Assembly (NCBI GenBank): GCA_017387565.1 | Contig: JAFOEY010000004.1 | Span: 1-64,000 of the forward strand | Reading direction: 5' to 3' | DNA from: Lachnospiraceae bacterium | Lineage (GTDB): Bacteria > Bacillota > Clostridia > Lachnospirales > Lachnospiraceae | DNA: 64,000 nucleotides | Shown here: piece by piece, positions 35,933 to 43,529 of the stretch | How positions within the stretch are numbered: the first letter of the stretch is position 1 | Layout of the letters: each line of letters begins with the position of its first letter | Translations under genes and position numbers: made by a program | Notes under the pieces: model-generated | Told to the model about the DNA's origin: nothing | What the model saw: the letters and a program-made list of their open reading frames with translations, nothing else | Databases searched by the model: none

Positions 35933-36044
35933 TTCCTTATTCTTATATTCCTTATTCTTATATTCCGTATACTATATTTCGTATGCTATATTCCGTATGC
36001 CATATTTCGTATGCCATATTTCGTATGCTATATTCTGTATGCTT
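35933..36044. repeat. Tandem repeats in the feoA-feoB gap: 15 bp x 2 and 14 bp x 6
   Basis: TTCCTTATTCTTATA is repeated exactly at 35933 and 35948; then six 14-bp units like TATTTCGTATGCTA run from 35961 to 36044 with one to three differences each. Together with the operator they occupy most of the 353-bp gap between feoA and feoB; no gene is seen there. The repeat number could affect read-through from feoA to feoB. Confidence 0.9.
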
Positions 36045-36157
36045 ATAATCCCCATACTCTCATTCCAATGCGGAAATAATTTCTGATTATGATTCATGAT
36101 CATGATTTGGAGTTATGATTTAGATTTTTGATTTCTGCTTTTAATATCTTCATCTTC

Positions 36158-36370
36158 TTATATCGAAATAGCTCTTGCTAAATCTGTATCAATGTTATAT
36201 CTGGCATCCTTGATAGAAACGACACAACCGCCTTTGATATGGGAATTTACCGTAATAGGTTCTCCGCTATAACATCCCAAAGAAAAAAGAAAAGACTTCA
36301 GTTCTTCATCTTCGGCTTCAATATCTTTCACGATATATTCTTCGCCAATTACTGCATCTGCTAAACTCAT
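36158..36370 (-). CDS. feoA: FeoA domain protein
   Basis: 70 aa SH3-like FeoA protein, the usual partner of FeoB. The pattern GEEYIVKDIEAEDEELKSFL, LGCYSGEPITV and a final DLARAISI fits the family. Start at 36370 is supported by GGAAAGGTGG; an earlier in-frame ATG would add 27 unrelated residues. It precedes feoB on the same strand and is preceded by a promoter overlapped by two DtxR-type palindromes. Confidence 0.92.
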   Translation of the reverse strand: MSLADAVIGEEYIVKDIEAEDEELKSFLFSLGCYSGEPITVNSHIKGGCVVSIKDARYNIDTDLARAISI

Positions 36371-36514
36371 AACTTCTGCCACCTTTCCGTTCGTTTTCTT
36401 CACGTTGCAAACTGTCGAGATTGAAATACACACTTTGTACAGCGCATTCAAAACACATAAAAGTTGCCCTATTCAATCTATACAAACACTCTTTTAATGC
36501 TTCAATAACGTCCA

Positions 36515-36567
36515 GTTAGTTCCCACTAACCAAGACCGAGTTTAATATAACTAACTGCTTTTGTCAA
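36515..36567 (-). promoter_or_regulatory. feoA promoter with two overlapping DtxR-type operators
   Basis: Minus-strand TTGACA (36567-36562) and TAAACT (36544-36539) are 17 bp apart. GTTTAATATAACTAAC (36540-36555) covers the spacer and -10; GTTAGTTCCCACTAAC (36515-36530) lies just downstream, around the expected start of transcription. Binding of a repressor here would block RNA polymerase. No gene is seen between 36371 and 36700 besides these signals and the divergent dtxR promoter. Confidence 0.8.
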
Positions 36568-36670
36568 GGCAGTTTCTCATAAAAATTCCTTATTGATATT
36601 TTTTCTCAATAACACCAGCTATAAAAATACTGCTACACAAATCGCACCGCTGACAGTCAGCCAATTTTAA

Positions 36671-36699
36671 TTGTCATTTGAGTTCAAAAATGATATGAT
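36671..36699 (+). promoter_or_regulatory. Promoter of the DtxR-family gene
   Basis: TTGTCA (36671-36676) and TATGAT (36694-36699), spacing 17 bp, 25 bp before the ATG with GGAG in between. Confidence 0.75.
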
Positions 36700-36723
36700 G
36701 TGGGAAAAGAATGGAGTAAAAAT

Positions 36724-37125
36724 ATGAGTTATATCAAGCATCGGGCAGACGAATCTCTTGAAGATTATTTAGAGACAATCCTTTTATTACAAAAAAACAT
36801 CGGACAGGTTCGCTCTATCGATATTGCCAATGAAATGAATTTTACAAAACCAAGTGTCAGTATTGCCATGAAAAATCTTCGCGAAAAAGGTTATATAACC
36901 ATGGCAGATACCGGATATATCACGCTGACCGAGGATGGCAGGCAACGAGCTGAAGATGTCTTAGAACGGCATACGATACTTGCCGATTTACTAATGCATA
37001 TCGGCGTAAGCAAAGAAACCGCTATGGCTGATGCCTGTAAAATCGAACATGATTTAAGCGAGGAAAGCTTTGAGGCAATTAAGCGGGCACTCCATTCCTC
37101 AAAGCTTTTATCCGACAACCGTTAG
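36724..37125 (+). CDS. DtxR/MntR family metal-dependent regulator
   Basis: 133 aa. An N-terminal winged helix (SIDIANEMNFTKPSVSIAMKN) and the C-terminal metal-binding/dimerisation helix region with HTILADLLMHIGV and CKIEHDLSEESFEAI, whose His, Glu and Cys match DtxR/IdeR ligands. No SH3 extension, as in short MntR/IdeR forms. The Cys before the Glu-His pair is a feature of iron-type members. It is divergent from feoA and separated by the GTTAGT/ACTAAC palindromes, so it is the probable iron repressor of the feo genes. Start at 36724 follows GGAG. Confidence 0.93.
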   Translation: MSYIKHRADESLEDYLETILLLQKNIGQVRSIDIANEMNFTKPSVSIAMKNLREKGYITMADTGYITLTEDGRQRAEDVLERHTILADLLMHIGVSKETAMADACKIEHDLSEESFEAIKRALHSSKLLSDNR

Positions 37126-37153
37126 TGAAAGCTTCATGATAAATTCTTTGTGT

Positions 37154-38344
37154 CTATTTCTGCTTATTCTCATTGCGATTCAATACATGGAACAAAAACA
37201 GCATCAGGCACAATGTCATCGGGAACAACAGACCAATGCGCATTCCCACATAGATACTGCCGCCAAACATATCTGCCACTCTTCCGACAACAGCAGGACC
37301 TATACTTCCTCCCAGATCACCCGCCATTGCTAAAAGTGCAAACATGGCTGTTCCTCCCATCGGAAATGCTTTGGATGAGATGCTGATTGTCCCCGGCCAC
37401 ATGATCCCTACAGAAAAACCGCAAACAATACATCCGGCAAGTCCAATCATCGGATTTTTCGAAAATGATGCTAACAGATAACATACAAAACACAAGATTC
37501 CTGAACCAATCATAAACCGGTTCAGGTTTATTTTTTCACCGGCTTTGCCATACAGCACTCGTGAAACTCCCATGGTCACGGCAAACATGCAAGGTCCGGC
37601 AATATCTCCTAGTGCCTTTGAAAATCCGAGTGCCGATTCTGCGTATGCAGATGCCCATTGAGCCATAGCAAGCTCGGATGCCCCGGAGCATACCATCATC
37701 ACAATAGCAACTAAAAACATGGGATTTGAAAAAAGTGTGAAAATTCCCATTCCCTGTCCTTCCTCTACCAGATTTTCAATCGGGCATGTTGCAAAATTGA
37801 AAATATTGATAGCAGGAATCAAAGCAAAGATAACTGCAAGCCATTTCCAACTGTCAATGCCAAATATCAGAAAGAAAACTGTCGATACAAGTATGGTTCC
37901 GACTGCTCCCCAACAATAAAAAGAATGCAACAGACTCATGGTAGCCTCCTTGTTTTCAAACGGACATGCTTCCACAATAGGACTTCCCAATACCTCAATT
38001 AAACCACTTCCGATTGCATACAGAATTACACTCATAATAATACCAACAAAAGGTGAGGGAAGTATCTCCGGTAAAAAAGCTAAACCCACAAGCCCTGCTG
38101 CCGAACAGACTTCAGAAGCAACAATACATACTCTATATCCAATTTTGTCTACATACCTGGCGCAAAACAGATCCACCAAAAGCTGCGTAAAGAAAAAGAA
38201 CGTTGATATTAAGGCAATACTTCCAAGTGAAATATGATAATCGGTATGAAATTTCAGAAAAAGCAAAGGCGCAAAATTTGCAGCCACTGCCTGCGTTACA
38301 AATCCTAAATAACATGCTATTTTTGTTTTTTTATAATTCTTCAT
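37154..38344 (-). CDS. Major facilitator superfamily transporter
   Basis: 396 aa, 12 hydrophobic segments. The cytoplasmic loop signature after helix 2 is seen as DLFCARYVDKIGYR, and the second half repeats the pattern (GVSRVLYGKAGEKINLNR). The overall likeness is to sugar/fucose-type MFS permeases, but substrate cannot be told. It is divergent from an AraC-family regulator with a cupin domain, so a carbohydrate substrate sensed by that regulator is a reasonable inference. Converges on the DtxR gene with only 28 bp between stops. Confidence 0.92.
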   Translation of the reverse strand: MKNYKKTKIACYLGFVTQAVAANFAPLLFLKFHTDYHISLGSIALISTFFFFTQLLVDLFCARYVDKIGYRVCIVASEVCSAAGLVGLAFLPEILPSPFVGIIMSVILYAIGSGLIEVLGSPIVEACPFENKEATMSLLHSFYCWGAVGTILVSTVFFLIFGIDSWKWLAVIFALIPAINIFNFATCPIENLVEEGQGMGIFTLFSNPMFLVAIVMMVCSGASELAMAQWASAYAESALGFSKALGDIAGPCMFAVTMGVSRVLYGKAGEKINLNRFMIGSGILCFVCYLLASFSKNPMIGLAGCIVCGFSVGIMWPGTISISSKAFPMGGTAMFALLAMAGDLGGSIGPAVVGRVADMFGGSIYVGMRIGLLFPMTLCLMLFLFHVLNRNENKQK

Positions 38345-38480
38345 CTTTTTTTCCCTCGTTTTCCTTCGTCATAATTCTTATGTAATGCTCATCACCACAC
38401 CATACACTTATGTACCCTCGCCCTATCCTTTTTCTGTATTTTAATAGAAATATATAACATTTTTATTGACTTTTCACTGT

Positions 38481-38515
38481 ATCATTTCGCAAAAATACTG
38501 TATAATATCGCAAAA
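38481..38515 (+). promoter_or_regulatory. Direct repeat, candidate AraC-type operator, overlapping a -10 element
   Basis: ATCATTTCGCAAAA (38481-38494) and ATAATATCGCAAAA (38502-38515) match at 12 of 14 positions with a 21-bp period, two helical turns, as AraC-family half-sites often do. The second covers TATAAT (38501-38506), the likely -10 of the regulator gene. It lies between the divergent MFS and AraC genes. Confidence 0.65.
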
Positions 38516-38539
38516 CAGAAATCTTTGGAGGAAACCGCC

Positions 38540-39433
38540 ATGTCTCAGACAGAAAAGAAAATTTCTGCCAGCATAAAAACCGATGATACCCTGATGGAAA
38601 CAACTCTACACGGAACTTCTCTTTTTCCGTTCAGATTTTATGACGAAAAAATGGAGGATTTTGACTTTAACCGCATTGATTGGCATTGGCATACCGAATT
38701 TGAATTTGTGTATATCGAATCCGGGATGGTGCACTTTCATATCGGTGAAAAAAGCTTTCCTTTATCCGAAGGGCAGGGAATCTTCATAAATTCCAAGCTG
38801 CTTCATCAAATGCATGCAGAACATAACGCTGCAATTCCCAATTTTCTTTTTCTTCCGTCTCTGATTGCACCGACAGACAGTAGTATCTATCAGAAATATG
38901 TATTGCCCTATTTAAACTCTTCTTTGGATTATTCTATTTTTTCTTCTGCATCAGAGTGGCAGGAGAAAGTTCTGTCTGAAATGAAAAAGCTGATAGCGCT
39001 TAGCAGAAATGAGATGAATGAGCTCCTAGTCTCTATTCAAATACAAAAGATATGGTCTCTCATAGCAGCAAATGTTGCCTGTTATCCAAAAACGCAAAAC
39101 TTGAATTCTTCATCCCTTGCACGATTACAAATGATGATGCAGTTTATTCACTCAAATTACAACACTGACATTTCTCTTTTAGATATTGCAAAAGCCGGTG
39201 ACGTGAGTATCAGTACCGCTTTGAACTTATTCCGCAATGTACTGAATACTTCTCCGGTCAACTATCTGATATGCTACAGGATAAAAGAGGCAGCACTTCT
39301 CCTTACAAATACAGAAAAAAAGGTCAGTGCTATTTCCATAGAAACCGGATTTCGCAATACAGACTATTTCTGTAAGACCTTTAAGAAAATGTATTCCCTA
39401 ACTCCTACAGAATATAGAAACAGAAAAAAATAA
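38540..39433 (+). CDS. AraC family transcriptional regulator with cupin sensor domain
   Basis: 297 aa. The N-terminal cupin/AraC-binding domain has WHWHTEFEFVYIESGMVHFH and GQGIFINSKLLHQMHA, typical of sugar-sensing members. The C-terminal 100 residues contain the two helix-turn-helix units, the second ending DYFCKTFKKMYSLTPTEYRN. Start at 38540 follows GGAGG at 38527-38531. Divergent from an MFS transporter gene that it probably controls. Confidence 0.94.
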   Translation: MSQTEKKISASIKTDDTLMETTLHGTSLFPFRFYDEKMEDFDFNRIDWHWHTEFEFVYIESGMVHFHIGEKSFPLSEGQGIFINSKLLHQMHAEHNAAIPNFLFLPSLIAPTDSSIYQKYVLPYLNSSLDYSIFSSASEWQEKVLSEMKKLIALSRNEMNELLVSIQIQKIWSLIAANVACYPKTQNLNSSSLARLQMMMQFIHSNYNTDISLLDIAKAGDVSISTALNLFRNVLNTSPVNYLICYRIKEAALLLTNTEKKVSAISIETGFRNTDYFCKTFKKMYSLTPTEYRNRKK

Positions 39434-39441
39434 ATGTCCGA

Positions 39442-39483
39442 AAAAGAGGATACTGCATAGCAGTAGACACTATGCAGTATCTT
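39442..39483 (-). terminator. Hairpin terminator, minus-strand orientation
   Basis: GATACTGCATAG and CTATGCAGTATC form a perfect 12-bp stem with a 9-nt loop. On the minus strand it is followed by CCTCTTTTTC; on the plus strand no T-run follows. It lies just past the stop of the permease remnant at 39502. Confidence 0.65.
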
Positions 39484-39501
39484 CCAATCAAACAGACTAT
39501 G

Positions 39502-39687
39502 TCACTCCACATTCTTAAGTGCTTCATCCATAGGAATCTTTTTGATTCTTCTAAAATCAAAAAACATAACAACCAGATACCCAATCAGGACAAACGTAAA
39601 CATTTTGAGATATCCTGCCGGTTCAATCACGAATGCAAACCATCCGCTATAGCTGAACATACATGATCTTTTATTCAGTCTCCACAT
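39502..39687 (-). pseudogene. Remnant of the C-terminus of an FtsX-like ABC transporter permease
   Basis: The frame ending at 39502 reads a last membrane helix, MFTFVLIGYLVVMFFDFRRI, then KKIPMDEALKNVE and a stop. This ending is characteristic of large MacB/FtsX-type permeases of Lachnospiraceae, which are normally several hundred residues long. No upstream part or partner ATPase is present: the adjacent sequence is the Hpt gene, whose 3' end overlaps the frame. It is therefore a deletion remnant that kept its stop codon and terminator. Confidence 0.65.
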
Positions 39688-40051
39688 TTTCTTTTAATTT
39701 ACGAATGGCACTTGTCACGACCATATAATCTATAGAGACCTGCCGCCACAGCAGCTCGCATTTCTCCTCATCTACAGGCTCACTTTCCCATTTGCGCAAC
39801 ACCTCTGTCAACGCACTTGTCGATTTACTCAAACGATCAAAAGAAAAATTTTGGCTGAGACCTTTCAGCGTATGTACTGCCCGAAATGCCATACCGTAGT
39901 CTTTCTGCTCCATTGCCTCTAAAAGTTTTTCATAACTGTCGTCATCTAAAAATTTAATTACCAGTCGTTGTATCAACGCTTCTTTTACCAAACGCGATTT
40001 AACATTCTGATAATTTCCTTCACATGCCAAATAAAACTCCTGTAAATCCAT
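39671..40051 (-). CDS. Stand-alone histidine phosphotransfer (Hpt) protein
   Basis: 126 aa helical protein with the Hpt signature AVHTLKGLSQNFSF, phosphoacceptor His60. Hpt proteins carry phosphoryl groups between the receiver domain of hybrid kinases and a final response regulator. No kinase is adjacent, but hybrid kinase 46274-48460 and the receiver protein 5703-7319 in this window lack an Hpt domain, so this could serve one of them (inference). Upstream neighbours are a ferredoxin gene and non-coding DNA. Confidence 0.85.
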   Translation of the reverse strand: MDLQEFYLACEGNYQNVKSRLVKEALIQRLVIKFLDDDSYEKLLEAMEQKDYGMAFRAVHTLKGLSQNFSFDRLSKSTSALTEVLRKWESEPVDEEKCELLWRQVSIDYMVVTSAIRKLKENVETE

Positions 40052-40193
40052 CTTCCTCTCCCTTGCAACTTTATAAAGAATGAATTATTTTGTCACATTA
40101 TGTTTTAATTCATTCCTTAATTCCCTCATTTTTTATATATTCCGTATCATCATATCAATTTCCCCTTGTTTTTTCAATCATTCTGCTTTTTTA

Positions 40194-40262
40194 TCTTCAC
40201 AACAGATTGGCGAGACAATTTTTATTACGGTATTGAAGGAGTTACTCCGGTAAACAAATAAG
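40194..40262 (+). pseudogene. Possible transposase C-terminal scrap
   Basis: A short frame ending in TAA at 40260-40262 reads TDWRDNFYYGIEGVTPVNK. The GVTP-type ending is reminiscent of some transposase C-termini, but the match is from memory of general patterns only and the stretch is too short to be sure. The rest of 40052-40292 shows no gene. Confidence 0.25.
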
Positions 40263-40292
40263 CAGCTCATTTTGATCCGTTTTCAAACTTTT

Positions 40293-40475
40293 TTATTCTA
40301 TTTCAATGGCATTTACCGGACAGCTTTGTGCAGCTTCTTTTGCGACATCCTCCTGCTCCGGTAATATTTCGCCATCTGCAAGCGCCACGTTCTCATCCGT
40401 CATTCGAAACACTACCGGACAAATGCTCGCACACAGCCCACAGCCGATACAATTTTCATTTACATATGCAGTCAT
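40293..40475 (-). CDS. 4Fe-4S ferredoxin
   Basis: 60 aa. CIGCGLCASICP gives Cys9, Cys12, Cys15 and Cys19, and the C-terminal SCPVNAIEIE gives Cys52. The lack of a second full CxxCxxC motif means a single [4Fe-4S] cluster bound by Cys9, 12, 15 and 52, with Cys19 left over. It would carry electrons in anaerobic metabolism. Start at 40475 is set by TAGGAG; an upstream ATG adds ten unrelated residues. Confidence 0.93.
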   Translation of the reverse strand: MTAYVNENCIGCGLCASICPVVFRMTDENVALADGEILPEQEDVAKEAAQSCPVNAIEIE

Positions 40476-40599
40476 AAATTTGCTCCTATCACAATATATT
40501 TTCATTTATATTCTTTACAGTCGGCACAAAATTATCCATTTATATAACATAATTCTTCCGAAAAAAGACAGACTAAATCATATGATTGGAGGAGACAAC

Positions 40600-41094
40600 A
40601 TGAAAATCATCAAGCACTTTTTTCAAAAAATTATGTTATTTGTATTATGCGGATATATCTACTGTTTTATCGAATTAATCTATAGAGGTTACACTCACAT
40701 ATCCATGTTTTTGTTGAGTGGCTTTCTGGGTGTATACTGCATTAATCTTCCTCATTATTTATACCGTCATAAACCGGACTATTTTGAACGGGTATTAAGT
40801 TCTACCGTTTTGTGTACCCTTGGAGAAGGCATCACCGGATTAATTGTGAATGTCTACTTGGAACTGAACGTCTGGGATTACAGCAGCCTGCCCTTCACCT
40901 TCTTCTGGGGTCAGTGCAATGCATTTTTCGTACTTGCTTGGGCATTCATTATCGGACTTATCGGAATCTTTTTTTGCGATGGTTATTGGTACTATATCTG
41001 TAAATATAAAGAGCAGCCCTATTACAAAATCTTTGGAAAAGAATTTTTGAGACTGCCCAAAAGAAAAAATGAAAAAAAGCGGGTATCTCCATAA
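40600..41094 (+). CDS. Putative ABC transporter permease (CmpB-like) membrane protein
   Basis: 164 aa with four hydrophobic helices. The region TLGEGITGLIVNVYLELNVW and FFWGQCNAFFVLAWAFI fits the small family annotated as putative ABC-transporter permease of type IV (CmpB). GGAGG lies before the ATG at 40600; the frame extends further upstream but across a ferredoxin gene on the other strand. No ATPase gene is nearby, so the transport role is uncertain. Confidence 0.82.
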   Translation: MKIIKHFFQKIMLFVLCGYIYCFIELIYRGYTHISMFLLSGFLGVYCINLPHYLYRHKPDYFERVLSSTVLCTLGEGITGLIVNVYLELNVWDYSSLPFTFFWGQCNAFFVLAWAFIIGLIGIFFCDGYWYYICKYKEQPYYKIFGKEFLRLPKRKNEKKRVSP

Positions 41095-41115
41095 GGATGA
41101 TACCCGTTTTTCTCA
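41079..41115. terminator. Bidirectional terminator between convergent genes
   Basis: CGGGTATC (41080-41087) pairs with GATACCCG (41099-41106); T-runs follow on both strands. The stop codon of the plus-strand permease lies in the loop and the hairpin ends 7 bp before the stop of the HD-GYP gene. Confidence 0.88.
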
Positions 41116-43155
41116 TTCGTTTTCTTCTAACCAGATTTCCTTTGCAATGGCAAGAAGATCCGAATCGATTTTCCCAAGCTCTGCTTCTTCACTTAAAATG
41201 TCAAAAGCAACTTTGACGGACTTCGGCTTTTTATACGGGCGGTCATCCGCAATCAACGAATCATAGATGTCCATAATCGTTAGGATTCGCGTCATAACAT
41301 CCAGCTTATCCGCACCAATTCCGTTCGGATAACCTTTTGCATTTAATAGTTCGTGATGATTTGACGCCATTGCCCTTACATCCTGATAATCCTTTCCAAA
41401 ATGCATATGGCTCAGAATTTTATCCGTATATACAACATGACTCTGCATGATGGTTCGCTCATGCTCCGAAAGTGTTCCCGCCTTAATATGTAAATCATCC
41501 CATTCTTCAGTTGTCAGGTATGGTATTCTTTCTCCATCCGGCGAAACATATTCTGTCTTCCCGATATGGTCAATCATTTCCCATTCATCCTCTTTTAACG
41601 GACGGCCACAGTTAAATCCACCAAGTTTTTCTAAAAAGGTTTGAATCTCTGCAATCCGTTCATCTGCTTCTCTGCGGGGAAGTGCACCCATAAGCGCATC
41701 ATTTTCCAGCTTTAATGAGATCATTTCCAGTCTTGCACGCAAGGGAGCTTCCAGATGTCCAAGTTTTGTCGGCTTATCCATGACTTCCAAGGGAACATCC
41801 ATTTTTCCTATATCATGCAACATCGCTGCAAGGTACATCTGATTTTTATCCTTTTTAGAAAAATGAAGTTCCGTTCTTTTTTCTTTATGCATCCTGTTTA
41901 TATAATCCAGCATCTGGAGCGAACGCTTTGCCACATTTTTTGTATGATTGGCATTATATGGAGTTCTACCTTCAATGGCTTCCGCCATACAATCAGCCAT
42001 GGAGAAAAGCATCTTTTGCATCTCATCGGCACGTTCCTTTTGAAGACCGACATATCGGATAAGCAGAAAAACAAAGAATGTTACAACTGCAGCTATCGGC
42101 ACATATAATACCGAAAAGCGGACACCCGATATTCGGAAAACAAGCAATGTACACAAAGGGTACAAAATGGTCATTCCCAATGTTGCAAATAGCTTCGTCC
42201 GTACCCTGCACTTTCTTATCAGAATACTGAATAAGCCTATTAAAATTGACGCAACAAGTACCTCCGTCCAAACCGGAGCGGGATAAATACGTCTGTTTGT
42301 CGCAAAGGCCCAGGCAGCATTCGCATGACACTCTACCCCATACATTTCCGTCGCGTGATCAATCGGGACACGATAGGAATCAAGCATTCCCTCTTCATGC
42401 GCACCGACAAGCACAATACTGTCCGCAAAATATCCGATAGGAACACTCCCATCCAATACCTTCGACATGGAAATCGTTTCAAAATCACCGGGATTGCCGC
42501 TATACTGAATTTCAACAACGGACGGAAGATCGGAAAGCGATTCTTTTCCACAGATACTTTCTGCTATCTGATAAGAAAAACTTTTATATAAGACACCTTC
42601 CGATGATACCGTCGTATATACCTTGCGGACATATCCGTCTTCATCCAATATGATGTTTGTAAATCCCGAACAGGATACTGCATCCAATCCTTCATACGCA
42701 GTCGTTTCATTTGTAATACTACTTTCCAATGCAAAACCCTTTTGTGTCTCCACAAGCCGGCTGTCACTTTCCAGTTTGGATGCAAACAGTACATTTCCGG
42801 ACTTCTTTACAGCATCGACAAGAGCTTTATCACCTTCCGAATGATTCGTCCCCGTAAAAATTACATCCATTCCAATCAGGCGCGGACTATTTTGCGAATC
42901 TTTATTTAGTATTCCGATTAAATCTGCAAATAGTTGCCTGTCCCAGTCCGAATAGGGACCAAGCTCCGATAACGTTGCCTCATCAATAGCAATGATTTTA
43001 ATCTGATTTGGGATTGCATCCGGCTCTTGGAATAAAGAATCCTCTGCAATGACTTCCAATTCTTTGGGTATTTTAAAAACGATAATAAATACTGTAAATA
43101 AGATAAGAAAAATGTTCGGCAAAATGCTCAAAACAATATTTTTGGTTTTACTCAC
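41113..43155 (-). CDS. CHASE2 sensor / HD-GYP domain protein, predicted cyclic-di-GMP phosphodiesterase
   Basis: 680 aa. After a membrane helix (10-29) comes an extracytoplasmic CHASE2 domain (about 30-295, with IKIIAIDEATLSELG and GMDVIFTG), then three membrane helices (about 300-375) and an HD-GYP domain. Visible metal residues are HDIGKMD, HVVYTDKIL and NHHELLNAKGYP; DIYDSLIADDRPYK closes the domain. The GYP motif is retained, supporting cyclic-di-GMP hydrolysis. An insertion of about 100 residues separates the HD and GYP parts. Divergent neighbours suggest a single-gene unit. Confidence 0.92.
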   Translation of the reverse strand: MSKTKNIVLSILPNIFLILFTVFIIVFKIPKELEVIAEDSLFQEPDAIPNQIKIIAIDEATLSELGPYSDWDRQLFADLIGILNKDSQNSPRLIGMDVIFTGTNHSEGDKALVDAVKKSGNVLFASKLESDSRLVETQKGFALESSITNETTAYEGLDAVSCSGFTNIILDEDGYVRKVYTTVSSEGVLYKSFSYQIAESICGKESLSDLPSVVEIQYSGNPGDFETISMSKVLDGSVPIGYFADSIVLVGAHEEGMLDSYRVPIDHATEMYGVECHANAAWAFATNRRIYPAPVWTEVLVASILIGLFSILIRKCRVRTKLFATLGMTILYPLCTLLVFRISGVRFSVLYVPIAAVVTFFVFLLIRYVGLQKERADEMQKMLFSMADCMAEAIEGRTPYNANHTKNVAKRSLQMLDYINRMHKEKRTELHFSKKDKNQMYLAAMLHDIGKMDVPLEVMDKPTKLGHLEAPLRARLEMISLKLENDALMGALPRREADERIAEIQTFLEKLGGFNCGRPLKEDEWEMIDHIGKTEYVSPDGERIPYLTTEEWDDLHIKAGTLSEHERTIMQSHVVYTDKILSHMHFGKDYQDVRAMASNHHELLNAKGYPNGIGADKLDVMTRILTIMDIYDSLIADDRPYKKPKSVKVAFDILSEEAELGKIDSDLLAIAKEIWLEENE

Positions 43156-43330
43156 AGATAACTCTCCCTTATAGAAAAAAGTATATCATAAAATTAATTC
43201 TTATGTCTGTCCAAAGAGGAACTTGCCGCCCTTTCTGCAGATCTCGTTACCTTAAGGTGACATGCTGGCAAATAATCTCACGCATCAGGATTTATGCAAT
43301 GTCCATTCCACAAATAATCGAAATTACCAA
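43156..43330 (-). other. Leader region of the HD-GYP gene with a small hairpin
   Basis: No gene seen. GTTACC-TTAA-GGTGAC (43246-43261) forms a hairpin within a possible outer stem TTGCC/GGCAA (43223-43227, 43267-43271). I cannot match it to a known riboswitch; standard cyclic-di-GMP riboswitch motifs are not seen. Confidence 0.35.
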
Positions 43331-43528
43331 TCACATTTTATCAATATCAAAAAATCGGCTCACCTGATTCTTTGCCTTTAAAACGTCAAAAGAACAAGCA
43401 TAATCAAATCTGTCCCCTTTTGTATTTCCGATTTCGTTCGATTTCTTCAACATACCCGTAATGATATAAAATGTAGCAGACAGACCTAATAAAACACCTG
43501 CCACAGAATAAAGAAAAAATAAATCCAT
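43331..43528 (-). CDS. Small single-pass membrane protein
   Basis: 65 aa with one N-terminal membrane helix (about 4-25, YSVAGVLLGLSATFYIITGM) and a charged cytoplasmic tail. The ATG follows the stop of the upstream zinc-ribbon membrane gene by one base (TGATATG), so translation is coupled and the two probably work together. No family recognised. Confidence 0.75.
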   Translation of the reverse strand: MDLFFLYSVAGVLLGLSATFYIITGMLKKSNEIGNTKGDRFDYACSFDVLKAKNQVSRFFDIDKM

Positions 43529-43529
43529 A

